From Chitinophaga pinensis (GTDB lineage: Bacteria > Pseudomonadota > Gammaproteobacteria > Burkholderiales > SG8-41), in contig CALQCM020000025.1 in NCBI GenBank assembly GCA_943329075.2, forward strand, positions 1 to 56,992: a DNA stretch of 56,992 nt, read 5' to 3'. The stretch's first letter is position 1. Each line of letters begins with the position of its first letter. A model generated the notes under the pieces. The model searched no databases and had not been told where the DNA came from. It worked only from the letters and a program-made list of their open reading frames with translations. Positions 1 to 8,828 of this stretch are shown here, piece by piece. The position numbers were made by a program, and so were the translations under genes.

Positions 1-259
1 GCGCGCGAACTATCGATCATCACTTTGGCTAAACTATTGTGTACCCAGCATTCCCTTATATTGACCGACTTCGCCATGCAGGTGCTCAAGAAACGACTCG
101 GATTACGAGCATGAAAAGCCGGGGAAACATCAGGGGTAGGGGTGAGGGGCAAGCGGTCGCATTGCGATGCGTACCCCCTCACCCTAGCCCTCTCCCCCTT
201 GGCAGGGGGAGAGGGGATTTTTAGGATAGATTCTTGTGAATACGTCTCAGGGAGCCGCC
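1..259. other. Leading non-coding stretch with a strong hairpin
   Basis: I see no credible gene here. The short open frames have no recognisable product. The stretch holds an 11-bp perfect inverted repeat (arms 188-198 and 205-215, 6-nt loop) of the C-rich/G-rich kind that also occurs near 47815 and 49101. It lies upstream of the ribosome-binding site of the first selenoprotein gene and could be a terminator of an unseen upstream gene or a dispersed repeat. The promoter of the 260-5809 operon is presumably here, but I cannot place a convincing -35/-10 pair. Confidence 0.5.
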
Positions 260-1873
260 ATGGCCGCCATCACCATACTGAATCCGAAAGTTTCCCAGCC
301 GGTCGCGCCCATTACCGGCGCCACCCGCATCGCCGACCTCAAGGGCGCGGTGATCGGCTTTGTCGACAACAGTAAACAGAACGCCGACCATTTCATCGAA
401 CGCGTTGGCGCGCTGCTGCGCGAGAACTACGGCATCGGTGCCAACGTGACGGTGCGCAAGCGCGCGCCGAAAGATGAGCTGGCCGACAGCGACCTGGCCG
501 AACTCGTCAAATGCGCTGCCGTCGTGCAGTGTTACGGCGACTGAGGAACCTCCGCTTCCATCAGCGTGGCTGATGGCGTGAAACTCGAAGCACACGGCAT
601 CCCGACCGCAACGATTTGCAGCACGGCGTTTGCCGGTGCCGCGCGCGTGCAGGCCGCCGGCCGCGGTTTTGCCGCACTGCCAATCGTTGAAATTCCGCAT
701 CCGATGCATACCGCTTCGCGTTCGCTGGTCGAAGGGCGCGCCGCCGAGGCTGCGCAGTCGATTGCCAAAGCTCTGCTCGAAGGCGCAGCGGCGCGCGGTG
801 CGCTGGGCGAGGACATTCTCGAAGATCGTATCGAAATCGATGCCGATCCGGTCGCACTCGAAGAATTCTTTTTCACTCACGGCTGGACTGACGGCCTGCC
901 GGTGACGCCGCCGACGGTGGCAAGTGTGGCCGCCATGCTGGCCGCGGCGGGCCGCGATCCGCACGAGACCATCGGGCCGATCCCGCCGCGCATGCGCGTA
1001 GCGACCATCGAGAAACTCGCCGTCAACGCGGTGATGGCGGGCTGCAAACCGGCCTATTTTCCGGTGGTGCTGGCGGCACTCGACTCCGTGCTCGACGACA
1101 ATATCCGCCTCTATGGGATACAGACCGCGACCAACACGAGTTCGGCGCTGCTCATCGTCAACGGCCCGATCGTCAAAGAGTTGGGACTGAATGCGCGCGG
1201 CAATGTATTCGGCCAGGGCAACCGCGCCAATGCCACCATCGGCCGCGCGCTGCAACTCATTTTGCGCAATGTCGGCGGCGACCTGCCGGGCGAAACCGAC
1301 ATGGCGACGCACGGCCACGCCGGCAAGTTCACCTTCTGCATTGCCGAGAACGAAGACGAGTCGCCGTGGGAGCCGCTACACGTCGAACGCGGCTTCAAGC
1401 GCGGCGACAGCACGGTGACGGCCATCGGCGGCTCGGGGCCGCAGAACGTCTTTACTTACGGTTGCGAAACCGGCGCCGAAATTCTCGATCATTTTGTCGG
1501 CGCACTGACCGGGCTTGGCCACAACAACATCATCTTCCCGACCGGACCGCTGTTTGTATTGAGTCCGGAGCATGCGCAGACGCTGGCACGCGACGGTTTC
1601 GACAAGCAGAAAATCAAGCAGCATTTGTTCGAGAAGGCGCGTATTCCGTTGACGCGTTTCGCTGCGCGCTCGATTACGGGTTTGCATCACCGCCGCTCGC
1701 GCTGGTTCGAGATTGCCGGCGATCCGACGCATATCGGTGTCGCCGACCGCATCAACGACATCAATATCGTCGTCGCCGGTGGCGCAGGCATACACTCGCA
1801 GTTCGTGCCGACCTCGTTCAGTTACGAGCCGGTGACGCGCCTGATTCGAACAAAAGCCGGCAGCGCGAAATAA
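260..1873 (+). CDS. UGSC-family selenoprotein fused to its partner domain (UGA = Sec95)
   Basis: One reading frame of 538 codons with a single in-frame TGA at 542-544. Read as selenocysteine it gives a 537-residue protein. Residues 1 to about 190 align with the two other UGSC proteins of this window (2918-3448 and 50377-50922): a Rossmann-like start with DNSKQNAD near residue 40, then G-D-Sec-G. Residues from about 198 match the stand-alone partner proteins at 1888-2907 and 50919-51998, with GWTDGLPV, MAGCKPAYFPVV, a VNGP motif, IGRALQL and SPWEPL. The motif after Sec is G-T-S instead of G-S-C, so the resolving Cys of the UxxC pair is absent. ATG 260 is chosen because GGGAG lies 5 nt upstream; GTG 236 is an alternative. 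A SECIS-like hairpin follows the TGA (558-576). The biochemical function is unknown; a redox role is inferred from Sec. The alternative is a nonsense-broken gene, which two sibling genes with TGA at the same site argue against. Confidence 0.85.
558..576 (+). promoter_or_regulatory. Candidate bacterial SECIS element after UGA 542
   Basis: A perfect 8-bp stem CCATCAGC / GCTGATGG closes a GTG triloop at 566-568. The loop starts after 21 intervening nt from the UGA, inside the 16-37 nt window known for bacterial SECIS elements, and it begins with G followed by U, the kind of loop bases SelB contacts. The stem lies inside the coding sequence. Function as a SECIS is inferred. Confidence 0.75.
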
Positions 1874-1887
1874 CGCGGAGGATTGCA

Positions 1888-2907
1888 GTGGCGGACAAGA
1901 TCGACGAATTCGAATTTTTCCTGCAGAAGGAATGGTCGGACGGCCTGCCAGTGGTTACGCCGACTGAAGCGCGCGTGCAGTGGATGTTGTCGGGAACGAA
2001 ACTTGATCCGGAGAAGGTCATCGGCCACATCGCGCCGGCCGGAGAGCCGGCGAGCGTGCGCACGATCGCAATTCACGCGCTGATGGCCGGCTGCAAACCC
2101 GAATACCTGCCGGTGGTGATCGGTGCGGTTGAAGTCATTACGCGCGAGGAATTCAATCTGGGTGGCGTGCAGTGCACGATGCACGGCGTGGCGCCGCTCA
2201 TGATCGTCAACGGCCCCTATGCCAAACAAATCGGGCTGCACGGCGGCAACGGTTGTTTCGGCCCGGGCTTTCGCGCTAATACCACTATCGGCCGTGCGAT
2301 TCGTCTGTTGTTGCTGAATGTCGGCGACGGCATACCCGGTGGCGCGTCGGCGACGATTTTCAGTTCACCGATTCGTTACAGCGCCTGCCTCACGGAAAAT
2401 GCAGAATTGAGTCCGTGGGAAAGCCTTGCCATGTCGCGCGGCTACAAGCCCGACGACAACGTGATCAGCGCGGTGATGGTCGAAGCGCCGCGTTTGCATT
2501 TCGATGACGTCAGCACGGAACCTGAACGGTTGCTGCGCGGCATCGCCGATTCGATGACGTCCACCGGTTCCTGGCATATGTGGTTCGCCTCGGGCATCGC
2601 GGTGGCTATGAGTCCGCAGCACGCCGGCCTCTGCGCCGCTGCCGGCATGAGCCGCGCCGAGGTGCATGCACGCTTGTGCGAATTGGCGGTGCGCCGTCAG
2701 GGCGACATCCGCAACGGCGGCAACTGGCGGCCCGAACGCGCGCGTGCGATGGGCGCCGATCCTGACGATGATGACTATCTGATCAAAGCGGTGAAGAATC
2801 CGGCAACGCTGCAGTTGTTTGTGGCGGGCGGACGCGGGCCGATCACCGCGGTGTGCCACGGCTGGAACGATTCGAGCCAGCCGGTGCATGGCCGTTACGA
2901 AGTTTGA
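1888..2907 (+). CDS. UGSC-partner family protein, function unknown
   Basis: 339 residues from GTG 1888, supported by GGAGG at 1877-1881; the frame is open further upstream but that part overlaps the previous gene out of frame. The whole protein is a homologue of the C-terminal half of the 260-1873 product and of the protein at 50919-51998. Shared landmarks are W-S-DGLPVVTPT near residue 16, the invariant-looking MAGCKPEYLPVV with a Cys, the VNGP motif, FRANTTIGRAIRL and SPWESL. No signal peptide or membrane segment is visible, so it is probably cytoplasmic. It sits between two selenoprotein genes with 14- and 10-nt gaps, so co-translation is likely. The conserved Cys and strict pairing with UGSC proteins suggest the two act together, perhaps as subunits of one enzyme; this is inference. 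Confidence 0.85.
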   Translation: MADKIDEFEFFLQKEWSDGLPVVTPTEARVQWMLSGTKLDPEKVIGHIAPAGEPASVRTIAIHALMAGCKPEYLPVVIGAVEVITREEFNLGGVQCTMHGVAPLMIVNGPYAKQIGLHGGNGCFGPGFRANTTIGRAIRLLLLNVGDGIPGGASATIFSSPIRYSACLTENAELSPWESLAMSRGYKPDDNVISAVMVEAPRLHFDDVSTEPERLLRGIADSMTSTGSWHMWFASGIAVAMSPQHAGLCAAAGMSRAEVHARLCELAVRRQGDIRNGGNWRPERARAMGADPDDDDYLIKAVKNPATLQLFVAGGRGPITAVCHGWNDSSQPVHGRYEV

Positions 2908-2917
2908 GGAGAGCGCA

Positions 2918-3448
2918 ATGACAGACGAACTCGGCTTCATCGATCCAACCGTCAAAAAGCAGCGCGCGCGTATCGCGCAGGCGCCGCGACCGATGGATCT
3001 GACCAATCGCGTGGTCGGTCTGCTCGACAATACCAAGGAGCAGGGCGAGCAGATTCTCGAATCGGTGGCTGAGGCATTGAAGCGCGATTACGGCGTGGCG
3101 CGTGTGGTGCTGCGGCGCAAGGAATATTTTTCGCGGCCGGCCTCGAAAGAGTTGCTCGATGAGATGGCAAAGGAGGTTGATGTCGCCATCTCGGCCCTCG
3201 GCGGATGAGGCTCATGCACGTTGTGCAGTGTGCACGACACAGTTGAATTCGAAAAGCGCGGCATTCCTTCGACGCTCTTCATCACGCAGATTTTCAAGAA
3301 CTCCGCGGTTTCGCAGTTCCGCAACAAGGGCATGGACGGCCATGCGCTGATCGAGTTGCCGCATCCGGTGAGCAATCTCACGCCGGCGCAGATGCACGCG
3401 CTCACGCACGAATACGTGCGCGAGATGGTGCGGCAGTTGACGACCTAA
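2918..3448 (+). CDS. UGSC-family selenoprotein (UGA = Sec97)
   Basis: 177 codons, 176 residues with Sec at residue 97 (TGA 3206-3208). The sequence around it is A-L-G-G-Sec-G-S-C-T, an exact UGSC motif giving a Sec-x-x-Cys pair with C100; another Cys follows at 103. The N-terminal half has the Rossmann-like VVGLLDNTKEQ segment shared with the first gene. The C-terminal part has GIPST and IELPHPVSN, parallel to GIPTA and IEIPHPMHT in the first gene. ATG 2918 has AGGAG 6 nt upstream, and the upstream stop codon overlaps that site. Without Sec insertion the product would stop at 96 residues and lose the conserved half. A SECIS-like hairpin lies at 3220-3238. The protein is probably cytoplasmic and redox-active (inferred), and is co-transcribed with its partner gene and a TctC gene. 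Confidence 0.9.
3220..3238 (+). promoter_or_regulatory. Candidate bacterial SECIS element after UGA 3206
   Basis: An 8-bp stem GTTGTGCA / TGCACGAC (one G-U wobble) closes a GTG triloop at 3228-3230, after 19 intervening nt from the UGA. Stem length and loop sequence are the same as in the hairpin at 558-576, although the two genes differ in sequence here. A shorter competing stem (3215-3219 with 3223-3227) is possible but places its loop too near the UGA. Confidence 0.72.
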
Positions 3449-3451
3449 CGC

Positions 3452-4429
3452 ATGAGAGGCCTCACGTCATTTTTGTGTGCGCTTGCTGCGGCCACGCTCG
3501 CGATACCGGTGCATGCGGCAGATGGCGAGCGTTATCCCGCGCGGCCCATCCGTTTGATCGTGCCATTCGCGCCGGGCGGCACGGTGGACGTCATCGCGCG
3601 CCTGATCGGCGCCAAAATCGGCGAGGCCACGGGCCAGCAGGTGGTGATCGACAACCGCGGCGGCGCCGGCGGCGTGGTTGGCACCGAACTGGTGGTGCGT
3701 GCCGTGCCCGACGGTTACACGCTGCTGCTGCACAGCGCAGCACTGGCCTACGAGCCGGCCTTGCGCGCGAAGCTGCCCTACGACGCGTTGAAGGATCTTG
3801 CGACTATCAGTGTCATCGGCGCCACGCCGAATCTGCTGGTGATGCATCCGTCGTTCGCCGCGCGTTCCGCGCGTGATCTCGTGCAATCGGCAAAACAGAA
3901 GCCGGGTGCGGTGACCTATGGCACCGGCGGCATCGGCAGTTCCTCGCATCTGGCGGTCGAACTGTTCCGCAACATGGCGGGTGTGACTTTCAATCACGTG
4001 CCGTACAAAGGCGCGGGACCGGCATTGACGGAGGTCATTGCCGGTCAGATCGATTTCATGATCGCCACCATGCCCGGCGCGGTGATGCATGTGCGCAGTA
4101 CGCGCCTGCGTGCGATCGGAATTTCGACACTCAAGCGTTCGCCCGAATTGCCCGAGGTGCCGACGATTGCCGAAAGCGGCGTGCCCGGTTATGAATATGT
4201 GGCATGGTTCGGTCTGCTCGGCCCGGCCGCGCTGTCGCCCCCGCGCGTAACGCAAATCCAGAATCTCTTCGCGCAGGCGGTGAACAGCCCGGACTTGAAG
4301 AGACGTCTTGAGGCTGAAGGCGTCGAGCCGCAACTGACGACGCCGCAGCAGTTCCGCACCACACTCGCAGCGGAAACCCTGCGCTGGAAAAAAATTATCG
4401 AAGCCGCCGGCATCAAGGCGGCGAACTAA
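3452..4429 (+). CDS. Bug/TctC-type periplasmic solute-binding protein
   Basis: 325 residues. Proteins of this family bind small carboxylates in the periplasm for tripartite tricarboxylate transporters. The signal peptide is about residues 1-22, ending VHA-A. The family landmarks follow: YPARPIRLIVPFAPGG, DNRGGAGG, PDGYTLL, a VPYKG segment, and VPTIAESG with PGYE near residue 245. Length is normal. The gene starts 3 nt after the selenoprotein stop codon, so it belongs to that operon and may deliver the substrate of the UGSC pathway. The ligand cannot be predicted. Confidence 0.93.
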   Translation: MRGLTSFLCALAAATLAIPVHAADGERYPARPIRLIVPFAPGGTVDVIARLIGAKIGEATGQQVVIDNRGGAGGVVGTELVVRAVPDGYTLLLHSAALAYEPALRAKLPYDALKDLATISVIGATPNLLVMHPSFAARSARDLVQSAKQKPGAVTYGTGGIGSSSHLAVELFRNMAGVTFNHVPYKGAGPALTEVIAGQIDFMIATMPGAVMHVRSTRLRAIGISTLKRSPELPEVPTIAESGVPGYEYVAWFGLLGPAALSPPRVTQIQNLFAQAVNSPDLKRRLEAEGVEPQLTTPQQFRTTLAAETLRWKKIIEAAGIKAAN

Positions 4430-4450
4430 CCGCATCAATAAGGGGCAGTC

Positions 4451-5809
4451 ATGGCAGATGAAATCCTGAAAAACGGCGTTACTGAAAAACTCGCTGCCTG
4501 GCTGACCAGCCACCGTTACGAACAGATGCCGGATGCCGTCAAGGCCAAGGCGGTCGAGGTGGTATTCGATTCGGTGGGCGCGATGACGGCCTGTTCGACG
4601 CTGCCGGAAGTCAAAGCCATCGTCGAACTGATGGGCGAGCAGGGCGGCAAAGGCGACTGCACCATCATCGGCCACAGCGGCTCGACTTCGGTGATCAATG
4701 CCGCGATGTGCAATGGCGGCATGGCGCACGGCAATGAAGTCGACCCAGTGCATTCCACTTCCGTCGGTGGTCACGTTGCAGCGGGGCCGGTGCCCTCGGC
4801 GCTGGCGATCGGCGAATCGATCGGTGCTTCCGGCAAGGACATTTTGCGCGCGGTGGTGCTGGGTTACGAAGTCGGCGGCCGCCTGATGACGATTTTTTAC
4901 CGCGAGCGCGATTACACCAAGCGCCGCTTCTATCACACCGCAGTGGCGGCCAATATCAGCTCGGCGGTGAGCGCCGGGGTGCTGCTTGGCCTCGACACGC
5001 AGGCGATGCAGGTGGCAATGTGTCTGGCCACCTATCAGGCGGCAGGCCCCGACAACATGACCAAGGACCCGGTGCACATGGGCAAGACCTTCCAGGTTGC
5101 CGCGGCGAACCGCAACGGCGTCACTGCTGCGCTGCTCGCGCACAAGGGATGCTACGCGCCAACCGACATCCTCGACGGCACGCATGGCCTGTTCGACGCT
5201 TATCTGAACACACCCGAGGCCGGCCCTGAACTCCTCGACAAACTCGGCGAGTATTATTCGATTACCGACGTCATGCACAAGCGTTATTCAGCCGGCACGC
5301 CGAACCAGACCTATCTCGCCGCGTTGTTCCGCCTGCTCAAAGACAACGCGATCAAGCCTGAACAGATCGAGCAGATCGAAATCCAGATGCCGACGCGCGG
5401 CGTCAAGCGCGTGCCGACCACGCGCCACGCCTCGATCTCGGCGCTGAAAGTCAGTGCAATTGCCGCCGCCACCGGCAAGCTCGACTTCTATCAGCTGCAC
5501 GGCCCGCAGGCAGCGGTTGATGCCGCCATCGCCTCGATGATAGCCCGCGTCAAATTCGTCGGCCGCGACGACTGGACCGGCATGGAACACGGCCGCCACG
5601 CCATCGTCATCATCCGCACGCCGGATGGAAAAAAATACGAGGAAGAAACGTGGTTCACACCGATGGACCGTAGCGAGCTTTCCGCCAAATTCAACGAGCT
5701 TGTTGAGCCGCAGTTTGGTGCGGCGCGCACCGCTAAGCTGGAAAAATCGCTGCTTGAAATAGAAGCCTTGCCGAACATCAAATCATTAATGCAGCAATTG
5801 CGCGCGTAA
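4451..5809 (+). CDS. MmgE/PrpD family dehydratase-like protein
   Basis: 452 residues, full length for the family that includes 2-methylcitrate dehydratase PrpD and cis-aconitate decarboxylase. Landmarks are the early VFDSVGAMTA helix, GHSGSTSVINAAMCNGGMAHGNEVDP near residues 75-102, and KTFQVAAANRNGVTAALLA near 216. No signal peptide, so cytoplasmic. It lies 21 nt after the TctC gene and is probably the last gene of the operon that begins at 260. The likely role is dehydration or isomerisation of a hydroxy-acid taken up by the neighbouring binding protein. The substrate is not inferable, because this family is broad and often misnamed. Confidence 0.92.
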   Translation: MADEILKNGVTEKLAAWLTSHRYEQMPDAVKAKAVEVVFDSVGAMTACSTLPEVKAIVELMGEQGGKGDCTIIGHSGSTSVINAAMCNGGMAHGNEVDPVHSTSVGGHVAAGPVPSALAIGESIGASGKDILRAVVLGYEVGGRLMTIFYRERDYTKRRFYHTAVAANISSAVSAGVLLGLDTQAMQVAMCLATYQAAGPDNMTKDPVHMGKTFQVAAANRNGVTAALLAHKGCYAPTDILDGTHGLFDAYLNTPEAGPELLDKLGEYYSITDVMHKRYSAGTPNQTYLAALFRLLKDNAIKPEQIEQIEIQMPTRGVKRVPTTRHASISALKVSAIAAATGKLDFYQLHGPQAAVDAAIASMIARVKFVGRDDWTGMEHGRHAIVIIRTPDGKKYEEETWFTPMDRSELSAKFNELVEPQFGAARTAKLEKSLLEIEALPNIKSLMQQLRA

Positions 5810-5839
5810 ATTTCATGACCACAGGCGCCCGCATTTTCC

Positions 5840-6120
5840 TCCCCCTGAGAGCCGCCGAGCAGCACAGCCACGCCGGGGGAAGTCGGCGAGCACTGTCTGA
5901 GCCCTTGTCGTTTTTTGACAAGGGCGAGTTGCGCAGCCGCCCGGCGTGGCGAGCAGCGCAGGGGAGTCCGCAGGACCGGCGAACCGGGGGTCGCCTTCTT
6001 TTGGTTACTTTTCTTGGCGAATCAAGAAAAGTAATCAGCCGCCGGGCTGCCCCCGGCGAAGTTGAAGCACAGCGCCCCGCGTGGGCAACGAGTTGCCCAC
6101 CCTACAGTTGGCTTCGGTGC
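5840..6120. repeat. Dispersed intergenic repeat region rich in palindromes
   Basis: This stretch carries a perfect 8-bp hairpin (5902-5909 with 5917-5924, T-rich loop) and a perfect 11-bp hairpin (6005-6015 with 6024-6034, 8-nt loop) inside a TTGGTTACTTTTCTTGGCGA segment. From memory, that segment is a common non-coding repeat of beta- and gammaproteobacteria. It ends with an arm reading GTGGGCAACGAGTTGCCCAC (6081-6100), itself palindromic. The open frame running through it from ATG 5815 looks incidental. The element abuts the signal peptide of the next gene. Confidence 0.7.
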
Positions 6121-7065
6121 TTGCTGTCTGCAACAGCCATCCTGCTTGGCCTACCTGCAATGACCTCGAGCGCTATTGCACAGCCTTATCCCTACAAGCC
6201 GGTGCGCATCTTGAGCGCCGAAGTCGGCGGCGGCGCCGACCTCGCCGCGCGCGTGATTGCGCAACGCATGGCGCTGCCGCTGGGCAAACAGGTGGTGGTG
6301 GAAAACCGTCCCGGCCGCTTGATCGGTGACCTACTGGTGAAATCCACGCCCGACGGCTACACCTTGCTCCTCGTTAGCAGCACGATCCTGTTCGCGCCGG
6401 TGCTGGAGCAGACGGGCTACGACCCGGTGAAGGATTTCGCGCCGATTTCGCTGGTGGCGACCAATCCGAACATTGTCGTCGTGCATGCCTCGGTGGCCGC
6501 GACTTCGATCCGGGAGTTGATCGCGCTGGCGAAGGCCAAGCCGGGGGTGCTCAATTACGGCTCCGGGGGCACTGGTTCGTCGATTCATCTGGCGGTCGAA
6601 TTGTTCAAGCAGATGGCCGGCGTCGATATCACACGCATCGCCTACAAGGGCGCGGGGCCGGCAATGAACGATCTGCTCGGCGGTCAGTTGCAGTTGATGT
6701 TCGCGACGGCCGGTTCGGTGATGCGCCATGTTAATGGTGGCCGCCTGCGCGCGCTGGCGGTCACCAGCGCGCAGCCTTCGGCGCTGGCGCCGGGCCTGCC
6801 GACGGTGGCTGCGGCAGGCTTGCCCGGCTATGAGATGGTGGCGATTTACGCGCTCGCCGCACCGCTGAAAACGCCGGCTGCCATCGTCAACCAACTTAAT
6901 CAGGTCGTCGTGCAGTCGCTGCACGATGCCGAGTTGAAAGAGCGCTTTCTCGTCAGCGGCATGGAAGCACAATCGAGTGCGACGGGGGCGCTGGCTGCGC
7001 GTATCAAAGGTGAGGTTGCCACGGTTGCAAAGCTGGTGAAGAGCGCCGGCATACGCGCCGAATAG
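6121..7065 (+). CDS. Bug/TctC-type solute-binding protein with a disturbed 5' end
   Basis: The mature part (from about 6181, AQPYPYKPVRI) is a normal TctC-type binding protein with PDGYTLL, IAYKGAGPA and PGYEMVA. The usual DNRxGAGG segment is degenerate (ENRPGRLIG). The start is unclear. TTG 6121 gives a hydrophobic leader ending SSAIA-Q but without an Arg/Lys-rich start and without a Shine-Dalgarno sequence. The frame is open back to ATG 5815, but that extension is the palindromic repeat just upstream. ATG 6160 would remove most of the signal peptide. I infer that a repeat has replaced the original start region, so expression is doubtful. Confidence 0.75.
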   Translation: MLSATAILLGLPAMTSSAIAQPYPYKPVRILSAEVGGGADLAARVIAQRMALPLGKQVVVENRPGRLIGDLLVKSTPDGYTLLLVSSTILFAPVLEQTGYDPVKDFAPISLVATNPNIVVVHASVAATSIRELIALAKAKPGVLNYGSGGTGSSIHLAVELFKQMAGVDITRIAYKGAGPAMNDLLGGQLQLMFATAGSVMRHVNGGRLRALAVTSAQPSALAPGLPTVAAAGLPGYEMVAIYALAAPLKTPAAIVNQLNQVVVQSLHDAELKERFLVSGMEAQSSATGALAARIKGEVATVAKLVKSAGIRAE

Positions 7066-7093
7066 CGTCGCAGGCCGGCGTTGTTGCGTTTAG

Positions 7094-7708
7094 CTACTTC
7101 GGCGTTGCGCGCAGCGGCAGCGGCGGCAGCGGCAGCGGGTTGCCTTCGGGCACTGCGGTGCGCGCGACGTTCATCACCATCGCCAGCAGCGCGTAATAGC
7201 CGGCGACACCGACCAGGTCGATGATGCCTTCCTCGCCGAATCTCTTCACGGCGCGCGCGTAGGTGGTGTCGCTCGCGCCCTTGGTGTTGAGCACTTCGGT
7301 GAGCAGATCGTAAACAATGGTTTCGTCCTCGGCCATGCCGTCGGGCCGGCGGCCTTCGGCGACGGCGTCGGCGATTTTCGGATCAAGGCCGTGCTCAAGG
7401 GCCTGGCGGTAATGCGCCCACCATTCGAACTGCTGGCCCCAGTGGCGCGCCGCGATGATGGCGGCGAATTCGTTGATGCGTTTGTCGAGCGGGCAGACGA
7501 AGCGGATGTATTCGCCGACTTTCTGCACGCGGTTCATGAATTCCGGGCTGCGCAGCAGCGCGACGAAGGGGCCTTTGACCTCGCCGCGCGGGCCGGCCGT
7601 GATGTCGGCGGCGGCTTTCTTCTGTGCCGGCGTCATCTTGTCTTCGGCGATCATCGGCATGCGCTCGGGCGCGATTGCGTAATTCACAGTGCTGCGGTCT
7701 GACGTCAT
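7094..7708 (-). CDS. Carboxymuconolactone-decarboxylase-like (AhpD-fold) protein
   Basis: 204 residues from ATG 7706-7708, with an AGGAGG site upstream on the minus strand; a longer frame to 7747 lacks such a site. The central helix pair INEFAAIIAARHWGQQFEW followed by AHYRQALEHG is the signature of the carboxymuconolactone decarboxylase family, which comprises helical homotrimeric or hexameric enzymes. There is no CxxC pair, so a peroxidase role like AhpD is unlikely. It is divergent from the TctC gene at 7857 and convergent with the one before it. A decarboxylase or hydrolase step in aromatic or lactone catabolism is possible, but the substrate is unknown. Confidence 0.82.
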   Translation of the reverse strand: MTSDRSTVNYAIAPERMPMIAEDKMTPAQKKAAADITAGPRGEVKGPFVALLRSPEFMNRVQKVGEYIRFVCPLDKRINEFAAIIAARHWGQQFEWWAHYRQALEHGLDPKIADAVAEGRRPDGMAEDETIVYDLLTEVLNTKGASDTTYARAVKRFGEEGIIDLVGVAGYYALLAMVMNVARTAVPEGNPLPLPPLPLRATPK

Positions 7709-7856
7709 TGCGTTTACTCCTCCTGATTGGTCAAAGAGGGATAACAAATCGATGGCGGGGTGTCAAGGAAGGCGGCGCCCGCGAACGTATCGACAGCGGC
7801 GCGCGCAGCTTCTAGACTAGGCACGGTGTGTTTTTGCACGAACGTGGAGCAATCAA

Positions 7857-8828
7857 ATGCAGTGGATTTTGCGGAGCCTGCTGGCGACGGCGGTTGCACT
7901 GGCGACAAACCTGATGGCGGCGCAACCTGCCAATGACCTGCCGACGCGCGCCGTGCGCCTGCTGGTGCCGTCGCCGCCGGGCGGGCCGTCGGATTTCGCC
8001 GGCCGCCTGATCGCACCCGGCCTCAGCGAGGCTCTCGGTCAGAACGTGGTGATCGATGCGCGGCAGAGTGTCAACGGCATTCTGTCGATGGAAACCGCCG
8101 CGCATGCCTCACCCGATGGTTCGACATTGTCGATCGGCAACGTCGGCACGCATGTGATGAATGTCGGGCTCTACAAAAAGCTGCCGTACGATCCGGTGCG
8201 CGACTTCGTGCCGGTCGGACGCATCATTTCGGCGGGCACCGCGCTGGTCTCGCACCCGAAGTTCGCGCCGAACAGCTTTCGCGAGTTCATCGCCGCCGCC
8301 AAAAAAGACCCCGGCAAAATCAATATCGCGATCGCCGGCGCCAACGGGCATGTCGGCACCGAGGTGCTGAAGTCGATGGCCGCCATCAATCTCAACAACG
8401 TGCCGTACAAAGGCAGTTCACCGTCGGAGCTGGCGGTGATGTCGGGCGAAGTCGAGGTGTCGCTGCTGTCGATCCCTATCATCACGCCCTACGTGAAATC
8501 GGGCCGCATGAAGGTGTTCGGCGTGACGACCGCAAAACGTTCGCCGCTGCTGCCCGAGGTGCCGACCATCGCCGAGTCGGGTCTCGAAGGTTACGAATTC
8601 GGCAACTGGCACGCGCTGTTCGCGCCGAAGGGCACGCCCGAGAGTCGCGTGCGCCTGCTCAACAAGGCGCTGGTGCGGATTTTCGATAAACCGGAAATCC
8701 GCGAGCTGGTGCTGGCGCGCGGCAGCGAAATCGTCGCCGGCTCGCCGGAGGAACTTGCCGGCGTTCTGAAACGCGACATTCCGAAATACCGGAAGCTGAT
8801 GGTCGAGGCGGGCATCGTGCCGCAGTAA
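7857..8828 (+). CDS. Bug/TctC-type solute-binding protein (divergent ligand loop)
   Basis: 323 residues, ATG 7857 preceded by TGGAG at 7845-7849. The signal peptide runs to about residue 22 (LMA-AQP). Recognisable family segments are RLLVPSPPGGPSD, the VPYKG segment, VPTIAESGLEGYE and the C-terminal YRKLMVEAGI. The segment that normally reads DNRxGAGG is replaced by DARQSVNGIL and PDGYT by PDGST, so the ligand site may differ from the other TctC proteins here. It stands alone in a unit running toward the metallo-beta-lactamase-fold gene at 8983. Confidence 0.92.
   Translation: MQWILRSLLATAVALATNLMAAQPANDLPTRAVRLLVPSPPGGPSDFAGRLIAPGLSEALGQNVVIDARQSVNGILSMETAAHASPDGSTLSIGNVGTHVMNVGLYKKLPYDPVRDFVPVGRIISAGTALVSHPKFAPNSFREFIAAAKKDPGKINIAIAGANGHVGTEVLKSMAAINLNNVPYKGSSPSELAVMSGEVEVSLLSIPIITPYVKSGRMKVFGVTTAKRSPLLPEVPTIAESGLEGYEFGNWHALFAPKGTPESRVRLLNKALVRIFDKPEIRELVLARGSEIVAGSPEELAGVLKRDIPKYRKLMVEAGIVPQ

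Noticed and set aside
542..544. Reading the TGA at 542 as the true end of a short gene, with a separate gene starting at GTG 566.
   Set aside because: There is no ribosome-binding site for GTG 566, and the sequence across the TGA aligns with the two other UGSC genes with TGA at the same site.
1366..1887. Upstream extension of the partner gene 1888-2907.
   Set aside because: It overlaps the fusion gene in another frame and a clear GGAGG supports GTG 1888.
3206..3223. Two separate ORFs split by TGA 3206 (pseudogene interpretation).
   Set aside because: The exact UGSC motif, the downstream hairpin and conserved C-terminal motifs favour selenocysteine.
3215..3227. Short TGCAC/GTGCA hairpin near UGA 3206 as the SECIS.
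   Set aside because: Its loop is only about 11 nt from the UGA, too near by known bacterial rules; the 3220-3238 stem is longer and better placed.
3467..5278. Long minus-strand ORF of about 600 codons.
   Set aside because: It is a shadow of TctC and PrpD genes in GC-rich DNA; the protein has no domain character.
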